Of a DNA stretch of 64,000 nt, positions 37,552 to 45,618 are shown one piece after another. The DNA comes from Actinomadura flavalba DSM 45200 (GTDB lineage Bacteria > Actinomycetota > Actinomycetes > Streptosporangiales > Streptosporangiaceae). The stretch covers positions 1 to 64,000 of the forward strand of contig NZ_KB894100.1 of NCBI RefSeq assembly GCF_000374305.1, in the 5' to 3' direction. Under the pieces are notes generated by a model. That model made no database searches, was not told the DNA's origin, and saw only the letters and a program-made list of their open reading frames with translations. The position numbers and the translations under genes are program-made. Position 1 is the first letter of the stretch, and every line of letters starts with the position of its first letter.

Positions 37552-40500
37552 TCAGGCGAGGCCCGGCGCGCGGTCGATGAGGGCGGCGAGCCGCGCCAGC
37601 GCGGGCGGGCGCAGCAGGCCGTAGTGGTCGGCGTCGACGCCGTGGACGTCCAGCGGCCCGGCCAGGTGGCGGGACCAGCCGAGGTCGGGCAGGCCGGGCG
37701 GGGTGTCGTCCACGCCCATGCCGATGCCGGAGTTGCGGGACGCGGGACGGTCCGCGCGGACCAGCAGCGTCCGCACGCGCGGATCGTCGATCCGCGCCGG
37801 GGTGTGCGCGGCCAGGCCGCGCAGGTGCCGGGCGAAGACGGCGACGCGTTCGCGGACGTCGTCGCGGCGGCCGAGCAGCCGCCGTGCTCTGAGCCGCCGC
37901 GCGACCTCCGCCTCGCGGGCGTCCCGGTCCAGCGCGCGGAGCGCGGCGCGACCGGCCTCGGTGCCGACGCCGAGGTCGACGCCGCCGAACGCCTCGTAGG
38001 CGGCGAGCAGCCGGACGGTCGTCTCCCCGTCGCCGTCGACGGGCGTGATGTACGTCGGGTCGTTGGCGTCGAGCATCACCAGCAGGTCGACGCGGTGCCC
38101 GTCGGCGACGAGCCGCCGGGCGACCTCCTGGCCCAGGCTGCCGCCCATCGACCAGCCGCCGAGCGCGTACGGGCCGGGGGAGCGCCGCGTCAGCGCCGCC
38201 GCGTACCGGGCCGCCAGCTCCGGCAGGCCCTCCGGCGCGGCGGCGCCGAGCAGGCCGGGATCGGTGACGGCGACGACGGACACGGACGCGTCGAGCGCGG
38301 ACGCCAGGTCGGCGTAGCACATCACGTCGCCGCCGGACGGGTGCAGCAGGTAGAGCGTGCGGTCACCGGTGCCGTCGCGCAGGGGGACGAGGACGTCGTC
38401 GTCGCTGGGCGGGTGTGGGGGGTGGGGCTTGTGGTTGTTGGTGCTGTCGTGTCGGAGGGCGAGGGTGTCGTCGTCGCCGGGTGGACTGGGGAGGTGGGGC
38501 GTGTGGTCGTCGGTGTTGTTGTGCGGGGGGATGAGGGCGTCGTTGGGCGGGTGTGCGTGGTGGGGCGTGCCGTTGTCGGTGCTGTCGTGTCGGAGGGCGA
38601 GGGTGTCGTCGTCGCTGGGCGGGCTGGAGAGGTGGGGCGTGTGGTCGTCGGTGGGGATGAGTGCGTCGTCGTTGGGCGGGGGCGTGTGGTCGTCGGTGTT
38701 GTTGTGTTGGGGGGCGAGGGCATCGTCTCCGGGGGGCTGCGCGTCCCAGGTGGTGGGGGTGGTGGCGAGCGTTCGCAGGCGCTCGGCGTACCCGGCGAAC
38801 ACCCGGTCGACCTCGGCGGCGGGGAGCACGCCGTCCACGGCGTCCCACTGCACGAGCAGTTCCCCGCGCTGGACGAGGACCTGGTGGTCGAGCCACACCT
38901 GCGGCGTCTGGCTCAGCGCGTGCGTCTGCTCCCCGATCCACTGGAGGTCGGGGTCGCCGCCGACCAGGTCCTCCAGGCCGAGCGCGCTGGTGAACACGAC
39001 CGGGACGCCGTCCACCCGCCCGGTCCGGGTCGCGCGTTCGGCGAGCAGGTCGAGGGCCGAGTACGCGCGGTGGTCCAGGTCGTCGAAGAGGCGGGTGTGC
39101 GTGGCCCGGACGTGGTCGGCGAACGTGCCCGGCGTCCGCCGGTCCGCCTCGTGCAGCAGGAGGGAGGTGAAGTCGCCGACGACGGCGTCCACGTCGGGGT
39201 GCACGGGAGGACGGTCGAACAGCGTGAGGGTGAGCGTGAAGTGCGGGCTTTCGGACCACCCGGCGAGCGCTTCGGCGTAGGCGGTCAGCAGGACGGCGGT
39301 GGGGGTCGCGCCGCGCCGGGCGGTCTCCGCGCGCAGCGCGTCCCACTCGGGCGCGGTCAGCCGCGCGGTGCGCCGGACGAACACCGGCGGCTCGTGCGGC
39401 TCGGTCACGGCACCGGCACGCACGGCCGCGCCGGTGCCCGGAAGGGCGGGCGGGCCGGGCAGCGTGTCGAGCCGGTCCCGCTCGTGCGGCTCGGTCACGG
39501 CAGGCCCGGCGTCGGCGCGTACGGCCGCCCCGGTGACCGGTAGGGCGGGCGGGCCGGGCAGTGTGTCGAGTCGGTCCCGCTCGTGCGGCTCGGTCGCGGG
39601 AGCCCCGGCGTCGGCGCGTACGGCCGCCCCGGTGACCGGTAGGGCGGGCGGGCCGGGGAGTGTGTCGAGCCGGTCCCGCCAGTAGGCGGCGGCCGAGCGC
39701 CACGCGTCGCCGCCGCGGTCGGGCTCCATGGCGCGGACGCAGGCGGCGAAGTCGATGCCGATCTCCGGCAGCTCCGCGCCGGGGTCCTCGTACAGGCGCC
39801 GGACCTCGCGGTCGATGATCCAGTAGCTTCCGGCGTCGCAGATCAGCACGTCCACGCCGAGGAACAGCCGCGTCCGCCCGCCGGGCAGCCGGGCGGCCTG
39901 GATCTGGACGAGCGGCCAGCGGTCGGACGGTCCCGGGTCGCGGGAGATCCGGTCGCGGAGCCGGGCGAGGCGGCGTTCCCGGGCGTCGCCGGGCATCTCG
40001 GTGAGGTCGTGGACGCGGACGCGGTAGGGCGGGACGTCGGCCAGGGTGCGCAGGCGTCCGTCGGCGGTGGTGACGGTGCGGAGCATGGGGTGCCGGTCGA
40101 TGACCGTGCGCCACGCGCGTTCGTACCGGTACAGGTCCAGGTCGGGGCAGTCGTACTCCAGGTAGAAGTGGCAGGCGACGTCGCCGAGCGCGTAGCCGCC
40201 CCCGCGCCCGACCCAGTAGGCGTGCTGGACGCGCGTCATGGGGAACGAGTCCCCGGCGGCGCCCCCGGCCGGGGTGGCGCCGTCGGTCGGGGCCGGGACG
40301 CCAGTCAGGGCGGTGCCGTCGGCTGGGGTGGTGCCACCGGTCGGGGCCGGGACGCCGGTCGGCGTGGTGCCGTCGGTCGGGGTGGTGTCGCTCGTCGGGG
40401 CGGTGCCTTCGGTCGGGGCGGGGACGTCGGCCTGGTCGGCGCGACCGGTCGGGGTGGCGCTGTCGGTCGGGGCCGGGACGTCAGCCGGGGCGGTGCCGTT

Positions 40501-43500
40501 AGCCGGGGTGGCGCTGTTGGTCGGGGTGCCGCCACCGGTCAGGGTGGTGTCGTTAGTCGGGGCGGGGGCGTCCGGCGGCGCCGGTGTGCCGTGGGTGAGC
40601 AGGGCGGCCAGCCCGGCGAGCGTGGGGGCGGCTAGCAGGTCCCGGAGCCGCAGCTCGACGCCGAAGGCGGCTCGGAGCCGGGTGAGCATGCGCGTGGCGA
40701 GCAGGGAGTGGCCGCCGAGGGCGAAGAAGTCGGCGTCGGGCGAGGTGACGGGGACGCCGAGCAGGTCGCTCCACAGCCGCGCGACGGCGCGCTGGTCGCC
40801 GTCGAGGGCGTCGTCGGCGGCGCCCGGCGCGGTGGGCTCGGTGAACGCCGACGCCGCCGCGCGCTCACGCAGGTCGGTGGTGGAGACGGCGACGACCGGC
40901 GGGGTGCCGGGGCCGTTCGCCGCCAGGACGCGGTCCAGCGCGTCCATTCCGGTGGCGGCGTCGAGCGCGAACGTCAGGCGGACCTGGCGCTCCCCGCCCA
41001 GCGGGCCGACCTTCCACGCGTCCCAGACGGCGCTGACCCAGCGCGTCGTGCCGGTGGACGCCTCGGCGAGCGCGTCCAGGTAGCGGTTGGCGGCGCAGTA
41101 CGGGCCCATGCCGATGCCACCGAGCAGCGTGCCCGCCGACGACATCAGCACGACCGTCGCGGGCTCGCGTCCGGGCGGCAGCGCGGCCAGCGCGTCCCGC
41201 AGCGCGAGCGCCCCGCCGATCTTGGACGCGACGTGCCCGGCGACGTGCTCGGCCGTGACGCGCCGCAGCGGTTGCAGGTCGGCGGACGCCACGACCCCGG
41301 CGGCGTGCACGACCACGGCGATCCGCCCGGCGGCGTCCAGCTCCCGCACGAGCGCGCCGGTCGCCCCGGCGTCGGCGGCGTCGACCCGCCGGACCTCGAC
41401 GTCCAGCCCCTCCGCCCCGAGCCGCCGCAACGCCTCGGCCCGCGCGCCCGCACGCGGCACGCCGCCCCGCGACGTGACCACGACCCGCAACCCCCGCCGC
41501 GCGAGATGCGCGACGACGGTCAGCCCCACGTCCCCGAGCCCACCGGTGACCAACGCGATCTCCCCGGCCCCGCCGCCCCCGGCCGCCGCGCCGTGCCCGG
41601 CTGCTGAGCCGTGCTCCGCTGCCGTGCCGTCCCCGGCCGCCGCGCTGTGCCCGGCTGGCGTGCTGTGCCCGGCCGCCGTACCTTCCCCGGCCGTCGTGTT
41701 GTGCCCGGCTGGCGTGCTGTGCCCGGTTGCCGTGCCTTCCCTGGCCGCTGCGCTGTGGCCGCTTACCATGCTGTGCCCGGTTGCTGCGCCGTGCTCCGCG
41801 CCGGGGTGCCGCTCGTCCGCGACGCGCAGCGCCCGCAGCGCGTCGGGGTCCGGCGCTGCCGCGCCGTGCCCGGCCGTCGTGTTGTGCCCGGCTGCTGAGC
41901 CGTGCTCCGCTGCCGCGCCGTCCCCGACCGCCGCACCGTGCCCGGTTGCCGCGCTGTGCCCGGCCGCCGGGCCGTCCCCGGCTGGCGTGCTGTGCTCGGT
42001 TCCCGCGCCGTGCTCCGCTGCCGTGCCGCCCCCGGCCGCCGCGCTGCGCCCGGCCGTCGTGCTGTGCTCGGTTGCCGCGTCGTGCTCTGCGGTCGCGGCG
42101 TCCCTCATTGCGGCGCCGTCTCCGGGCGCCTCGCGTGCGGGTTGCCAGGCCCGGAGGCCGCGCAACCGGCGGACGCCGCCGCGCAGGGCGACGTCCTGGC
42201 CCGAGCCCGCGCGGTGCAGGTCGGACAGTTCCGTCAGGACGGTCGCCGGGTCGGCGGGGCCGTCCAGGTCGAGGGTGCGCCACCGCAGGCCGGGATGCTC
42301 CTGGGCCAGGACGCGCGGCAGCGCGAGCGCGGCGGCGCGGGCCGGGTCCGGGCGGTCGCCGCTCTCGACCCGCTGCGCCGAACGGGTCACCTGGAGCAGG
42401 ACGTCCGGCGGGACGGTCAGCGCGGCGGCCAGGCGCGCGTGGGCGAGGACGTCCTCGGTCACGTCCGCGTCCTCGCCCATCAGGACGACGACGCCCGTCC
42501 ACTCACCGGGCTCGACGGCCGTCTCGGCCCGCGCCCCGGCGGCGCGCAGCGCGGCGGCGACCGGTTCGGCGCCGGCGCCGGTGACGAGCCAGCGGCCGGT
42601 GAACCGTCCGGGCGCGTCCAGCGGCGGCACCTGCCGCCAGACGGGCACCTGCAACGGCTCGGCGGCGTCGGGCACCGGGCCGCCGGTGTCGGCGGCCGGT
42701 CCGGGCGGGTCGATCCAGAACCGGCGGCGCTGGAACGCGTACCCGGGCGCGGCGATGCGGCGGCGGCCGGGCGCGTGCAGCGCGCCGAACTCGACCGGGA
42801 CGCCGTGCGCCCACAACCGCCCGGCGGCGGCGCGGACGGCCGTGAGGTCGTCGCCGTCGTCCACCGCCAGCGCGGGCACGGTCCCGGCGAGGGCGGGCAG
42901 GCCGTGCGCGCGGGCGAGGGTCGCGAGCGCGGCGCCCGGCCCGACCTGGACGAGCACGGCGGGCGCGTCCCCGACGGCGGCGCGCACGGCGGGGGAGAAC
43001 AGGACGGGGTCGCGGAGTTGCCGCACCCAGTGCTCGCCCGTGCCCGCCTCCGCGCCGATCGGCGCCCCCGTGACCGTGCTGATCATCGGGACGCGGGGCG
43101 CGGCACCGGTCGCCAGCCCGCGCGCCGCCGCCCGCATCGCGGGCAGCGCGCCGTCGATGAGCCGCGAGTGCGCGGCGCCGTCGAACCGCAGCCGGGTCGT
43201 CTCGGCACCGGCCGCGCGGGCGGCGGCGTCCAGCGCGGCGACGGCGGCGCGCGGCCCCGACACCACGCACGACGCGGGCGCGTTCACGGCCGCCAGGTCC
43301 ACGTCCGGGTGCCGGTCCAGGAGGGCGCGGACGTCGTCCTCGGGCAGCGCGACGGCGAGCATCGCGCCGTCCCCGGCGGCGTCCCGCATCGCGGTGGACC
43401 GCGCGGCGATGAGGCGGACCGCGTCGGTGAGCGGCAGCACCCCGGCGACGACCGCCGCCGTGTACTCACCGAGGCTGTGGCCGAGCACGGTGGACGGCGC

Positions 43501-45618
43501 GACGCCCCAGGACTCCAGCAGCCGCGCCGTGCCGAGCGACACCGCGAACAGCGCGGGCAGCCCGTGCACCGGCCCGTGCGCCCGCTCGGGACCGGCGGTG
43601 CCCTGAACGACGTCGCGCAGGTCGAGGCCGAGCAGGTCGTCGAACAGCTTCGCGCACTCGTCCACGACGGCCGCGAACACCGGCTCGGCCGCGTAGAGTC
43701 CCGCGCCCATGCCGGGCCGGGCACTGCCGCCGCCGGGGAACGCGAACACCACGCGCGGCGGGCCGGTCACCGGGCCGGTGACGGACCCCGTCCGCAGCGC
43801 CTCCGCGAGATCGGCGCCCTCAGCGGCCACGACCGCCATCCGATACGGCAACTCCGCGCGCCCTATCTGCGAGGTATACGCCAAATCAGCCAACGCCCCC
43901 GCCGCCGACGGCGGCCCGGTGAAGGGGACGGCGCACTGCGCCTCCGCGAGGCCGCCGCCCTCGATCGCGGCGATCGACGTCGGGTGGACCGGTTCGGCAC
44001 GGCCCGCCCGCGTGCTGCGCGCCGGCTCGGCCGCCACCGATGGCGGCCCGGTGACGCCGGCGGTGCGCTGCGTCTCCGCGAGCCCGCCCCCGGCGGCGAT
44101 CGAGGTCGGGTGGGGTAGTTCCGTCCGGCCCGCCTGCGTCGTGTGCGCCAGGTCGGGTTGCGCGCCGGGCGGCGCGGTGGCGGCGGTCGGCGTCTGGTGG
44201 GGCGCGGTGTCGTGCCAGGCTGCCAGGTCGGCGGCGGCGCGTCGTAGGGCGGCGGCGCTGTGCGCGGACAGCACGACCGGGTGCGGACGCCGGTCCGGTG
44301 GCGACGGCGCTCGCTCCGGCGCGGGCCCGACGACGACGTGCGCGTTGGTGCCGCCGATGCCGAACGAGCTGACGCCCGCCAACGGCGGCCCGTCGAACGG
44401 CCGCGTCTCCGCCACGACCTCGAACGGCGACCCGTCCAGCCCCAGCAGGTCGTTCACCGGGCGGGCGTGCAGGGACGCGGGCAGCGTCGCGTGCCGCACC
44501 GCCAGCACCGTCTTGATGAACGACGCGATCCCGGCGGCGGAGTTGGCGTGGCCGATGTTGCTCTTCACCGACCCCAGCCCGCACCACGCCGGGCCGGTGC
44601 CGCCGAAGACGCGGCGCAGCGCGGCCACCTCGATCGGGTCTCCGATGCGCGTGGCCGTGCCGTGCGCCTCCACGTAGCCGACCTGCCGGGGCTCGACGCC
44701 CGCGACCGCGTGCGCCTCGGCGATCACCCGCGCCTGCCCCGGGAGGGACGGCGCGGTGAAGCCCGCCTTGGCGGCACCGTCGTTGTTGATCGCGGAGCCG
44801 TGGACGACGGCCAGCACGGGGTCGCCGTCGTCCAGCGCGTCGCCCAGGCGGCGCAGCACGACCGCGCCGACGCCCTGCGAGTACACGATGCCGGTGCCGC
44901 GCGCGGAGAACGGCCGGACCGTGCCGTCGGCGGAGTAGATGCCGTCCGGCGTGGACAGGTAGCCGTGCCCCTGCGGGACGATCAGCGAGACGCCGCCCGC
45001 GAGCGCGGTGTCGCACTCGCCCGACAGCAGCGACTGCGCGGCCATGTGCACCGCGACCAGCGACGTCGAGCACGTCGTGTTGACGGCGACGGCCGGGCCG
45101 GTGAGGTCGAGCCGGTACGCGGTCTGCAACGGCAGGTAGTCGGTCTGCGTGGCGATCGCCGTCTGGAGGCTGCCCGCCGGGTCGGCGCCGCCGCCGGTGG
45201 TGTCCCAGCGTCCGGCCAGGTTCGCGGCCAGGTACGCGCTCTGCGACGCGCCCGCGAACACCCCGACCGCCCCGGCGCCGCGCCCGCCGCCGTGCCCCGC
45301 CTGCTCCAGCGCCCGCCAGGCGCACTCCAGGAACAGCCGGTGCTGCGGGTCGAGCAGCGCCGCTTCGGCGTCGGTCAGGCCGAACGGGACGGGGTCGAAC
45401 AGGTCCTGCCCGTCGATCAGCCCGGCGACCGGCACGTACGCGGGGTCGCGGCGCAGGCCCGGCGCGACGCCGCGCGCGGCCAGGTCGTCGTCGGTGAGCC
45501 GGGTGAGGCCGCTGCGGGCCTCGGTCAGCAGGTCCCAGAAGGCTTCGGCGTCCGGCGCGCCGGGGAAACGGCACGCCAGGCCGACGACGGCCACCGCGTT
45601 CTCGTCGGCTCCGCTCAT
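37552..45618 (-). CDS. Hybrid PKS-NRPS: KS-AT-KR-ACP-Cy-TE
   Basis: 2,688 aa. KS: Cys in VNTTCSTSLVAV near 181, VEAHGTATRIGDP near 319, KSNIGH near 354. AT: GHSLGEYTAAVV near 714; its substrate motif AAHS is neither clear malonyl nor methylmalonyl. KR: LVTGGLGDVG near 1357 and MSSAG/GPYCAAN. ACP: LGGHSLLATRM near 1637. Cy: canonical DVLICDAGS near 1922. TE: GGWSMGGSLG near 2486. It parallels HMWP1 of yersiniabactin but lacks the embedded methyltransferases and the final carrier before TE. Long low-complexity linkers lie at about 1169-1343 (His-rich), 1676-1789 (Thr/Pro) and 2293-2411 (His/Asp), and the Cy domain carries a triplicated insert. Start overlaps the upstream NRPS stop (ATGA). Confidence 0.93.
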   Translation of the reverse strand: MSGADENAVAVVGLACRFPGAPDAEAFWDLLTEARSGLTRLTDDDLAARGVAPGLRRDPAYVPVAGLIDGQDLFDPVPFGLTDAEAALLDPQHRLFLECAWRALEQAGHGGGRGAGAVGVFAGASQSAYLAANLAGRWDTTGGGADPAGSLQTAIATQTDYLPLQTAYRLDLTGPAVAVNTTCSTSLVAVHMAAQSLLSGECDTALAGGVSLIVPQGHGYLSTPDGIYSADGTVRPFSARGTGIVYSQGVGAVVLRRLGDALDDGDPVLAVVHGSAINNDGAAKAGFTAPSLPGQARVIAEAHAVAGVEPRQVGYVEAHGTATRIGDPIEVAALRRVFGGTGPAWCGLGSVKSNIGHANSAAGIASFIKTVLAVRHATLPASLHARPVNDLLGLDGSPFEVVAETRPFDGPPLAGVSSFGIGGTNAHVVVGPAPERAPSPPDRRPHPVVLSAHSAAALRRAAADLAAWHDTAPHQTPTAATAPPGAQPDLAHTTQAGRTELPHPTSIAAGGGLAETQRTAGVTGPPSVAAEPARSTRAGRAEPVHPTSIAAIEGGGLAEAQCAVPFTGPPSAAGALADLAYTSQIGRAELPYRMAVVAAEGADLAEALRTGSVTGPVTGPPRVVFAFPGGGSARPGMGAGLYAAEPVFAAVVDECAKLFDDLLGLDLRDVVQGTAGPERAHGPVHGLPALFAVSLGTARLLESWGVAPSTVLGHSLGEYTAAVVAGVLPLTDAVRLIAARSTAMRDAAGDGAMLAVALPEDDVRALLDRHPDVDLAAVNAPASCVVSGPRAAVAALDAAARAAGAETTRLRFDGAAHSRLIDGALPAMRAAARGLATGAAPRVPMISTVTGAPIGAEAGTGEHWVRQLRDPVLFSPAVRAAVGDAPAVLVQVGPGAALATLARAHGLPALAGTVPALAVDDGDDLTAVRAAAGRLWAHGVPVEFGALHAPGRRRIAAPGYAFQRRRFWIDPPGPAADTGGPVPDAAEPLQVPVWRQVPPLDAPGRFTGRWLVTGAGAEPVAAALRAAGARAETAVEPGEWTGVVVLMGEDADVTEDVLAHARLAAALTVPPDVLLQVTRSAQRVESGDRPDPARAAALALPRVLAQEHPGLRWRTLDLDGPADPATVLTELSDLHRAGSGQDVALRGGVRRLRGLRAWQPAREAPGDGAAMRDAATAEHDAATEHSTTAGRSAAAGGGTAAEHGAGTEHSTPAGDGPAAGHSAATGHGAAVGDGAAAEHGSAAGHNTTAGHGAAAPDPDALRALRVADERHPGAEHGAATGHSMVSGHSAAAREGTATGHSTPAGHNTTAGEGTAAGHSTPAGHSAAAGDGTAAEHGSAAGHGAAAGGGGAGEIALVTGGLGDVGLTVVAHLARRGLRVVVTSRGGVPRAGARAEALRRLGAEGLDVEVRRVDAADAGATGALVRELDAAGRIAVVVHAAGVVASADLQPLRRVTAEHVAGHVASKIGGALALRDALAALPPGREPATVVLMSSAGTLLGGIGMGPYCAANRYLDALAEASTGTTRWVSAVWDAWKVGPLGGERQVRLTFALDAATGMDALDRVLAANGPGTPPVVAVSTTDLRERAAASAFTEPTAPGAADDALDGDQRAVARLWSDLLGVPVTSPDADFFALGGHSLLATRMLTRLRAAFGVELRLRDLLAAPTLAGLAALLTHGTPAPPDAPAPTNDTTLTGGGTPTNSATPANGTAPADVPAPTDSATPTGRADQADVPAPTEGTAPTSDTTPTDGTTPTGVPAPTGGTTPADGTALTGVPAPTDGATPAGGAAGDSFPMTRVQHAYWVGRGGGYALGDVACHFYLEYDCPDLDLYRYERAWRTVIDRHPMLRTVTTADGRLRTLADVPPYRVRVHDLTEMPGDARERRLARLRDRISRDPGPSDRWPLVQIQAARLPGGRTRLFLGVDVLICDAGSYWIIDREVRRLYEDPGAELPEIGIDFAACVRAMEPDRGGDAWRSAAAYWRDRLDTLPGPPALPVTGAAVRADAGAPATEPHERDRLDTLPGPPALPVTGAAVRADAGPAVTEPHERDRLDTLPGPPALPGTGAAVRAGAVTEPHEPPVFVRRTARLTAPEWDALRAETARRGATPTAVLLTAYAEALAGWSESPHFTLTLTLFDRPPVHPDVDAVVGDFTSLLLHEADRRTPGTFADHVRATHTRLFDDLDHRAYSALDLLAERATRTGRVDGVPVVFTSALGLEDLVGGDPDLQWIGEQTHALSQTPQVWLDHQVLVQRGELLVQWDAVDGVLPAAEVDRVFAGYAERLRTLATTPTTWDAQPPGDDALAPQHNNTDDHTPPPNDDALIPTDDHTPHLSSPPSDDDTLALRHDSTDNGTPHHAHPPNDALIPPHNNTDDHTPHLPSPPGDDDTLALRHDSTNNHKPHPPHPPSDDDVLVPLRDGTGDRTLYLLHPSGGDVMCYADLASALDASVSVVAVTDPGLLGAAAPEGLPELAARYAAALTRRSPGPYALGGWSMGGSLGQEVARRLVADGHRVDLLVMLDANDPTYITPVDGDGETTVRLLAAYEAFGGVDLGVGTEAGRAALRALDRDAREAEVARRLRARRLLGRRDDVRERVAVFARHLRGLAAHTPARIDDPRVRTLLVRADRPASRNSGIGMGVDDTPPGLPDLGWSRHLAGPLDVHGVDADHYGLLRPPALARLAALIDRAPGLA
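38385..38740. repeat. Repeats encoding His/Asp-rich linker before TE
   Basis: Alternating imperfect units code for HNNTDDHTP, LALRHDSTDN and PPSDDDTL type strings, about 2293-2411 in the protein. Units of roughly 140 bp recur (for example the DDDTLALRHDST coding segment twice). Confidence 0.7.
39391..39678. repeat. Three tandem units (90, 99 and 99 bp) inside the Cy coding region
   Basis: Units begin CTCGTGCGGCTCGGTC at 39391, 39481 and 39580. In frame they read DRLDTLPGPPALPVTGAAVR followed by ADAG and TEPHER-like ends. All lengths are multiples of three. The insert lies between the Cy active-site motif and the PEWDALRAETARRG helix, so it is probably a surface loop. Confidence 0.85.
40250..40590. 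repeat. Repeats encoding Thr/Pro-rich linker between ACP and Cy
   Basis: Imperfect units of roughly 30-60 bp encode strings such as VPAPTDSATPTG, TTPTDGTTPTG and TALTGVPAPTDG. A flexible linker that has grown by repeat expansion. Confidence 0.75.
41590..42110. repeat. Repeats encoding His-rich linker before KR
   Basis: About 15-bp and longer units such as GTGCCCGGCTGGCGTGCTGT recur many times and encode AGHSTPAGHNTTAGEG, AAEHGSAAGHGAA and similar. About one residue in five or six is His over roughly 170 residues. It sits between AT and KR. Confidence 0.8.
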
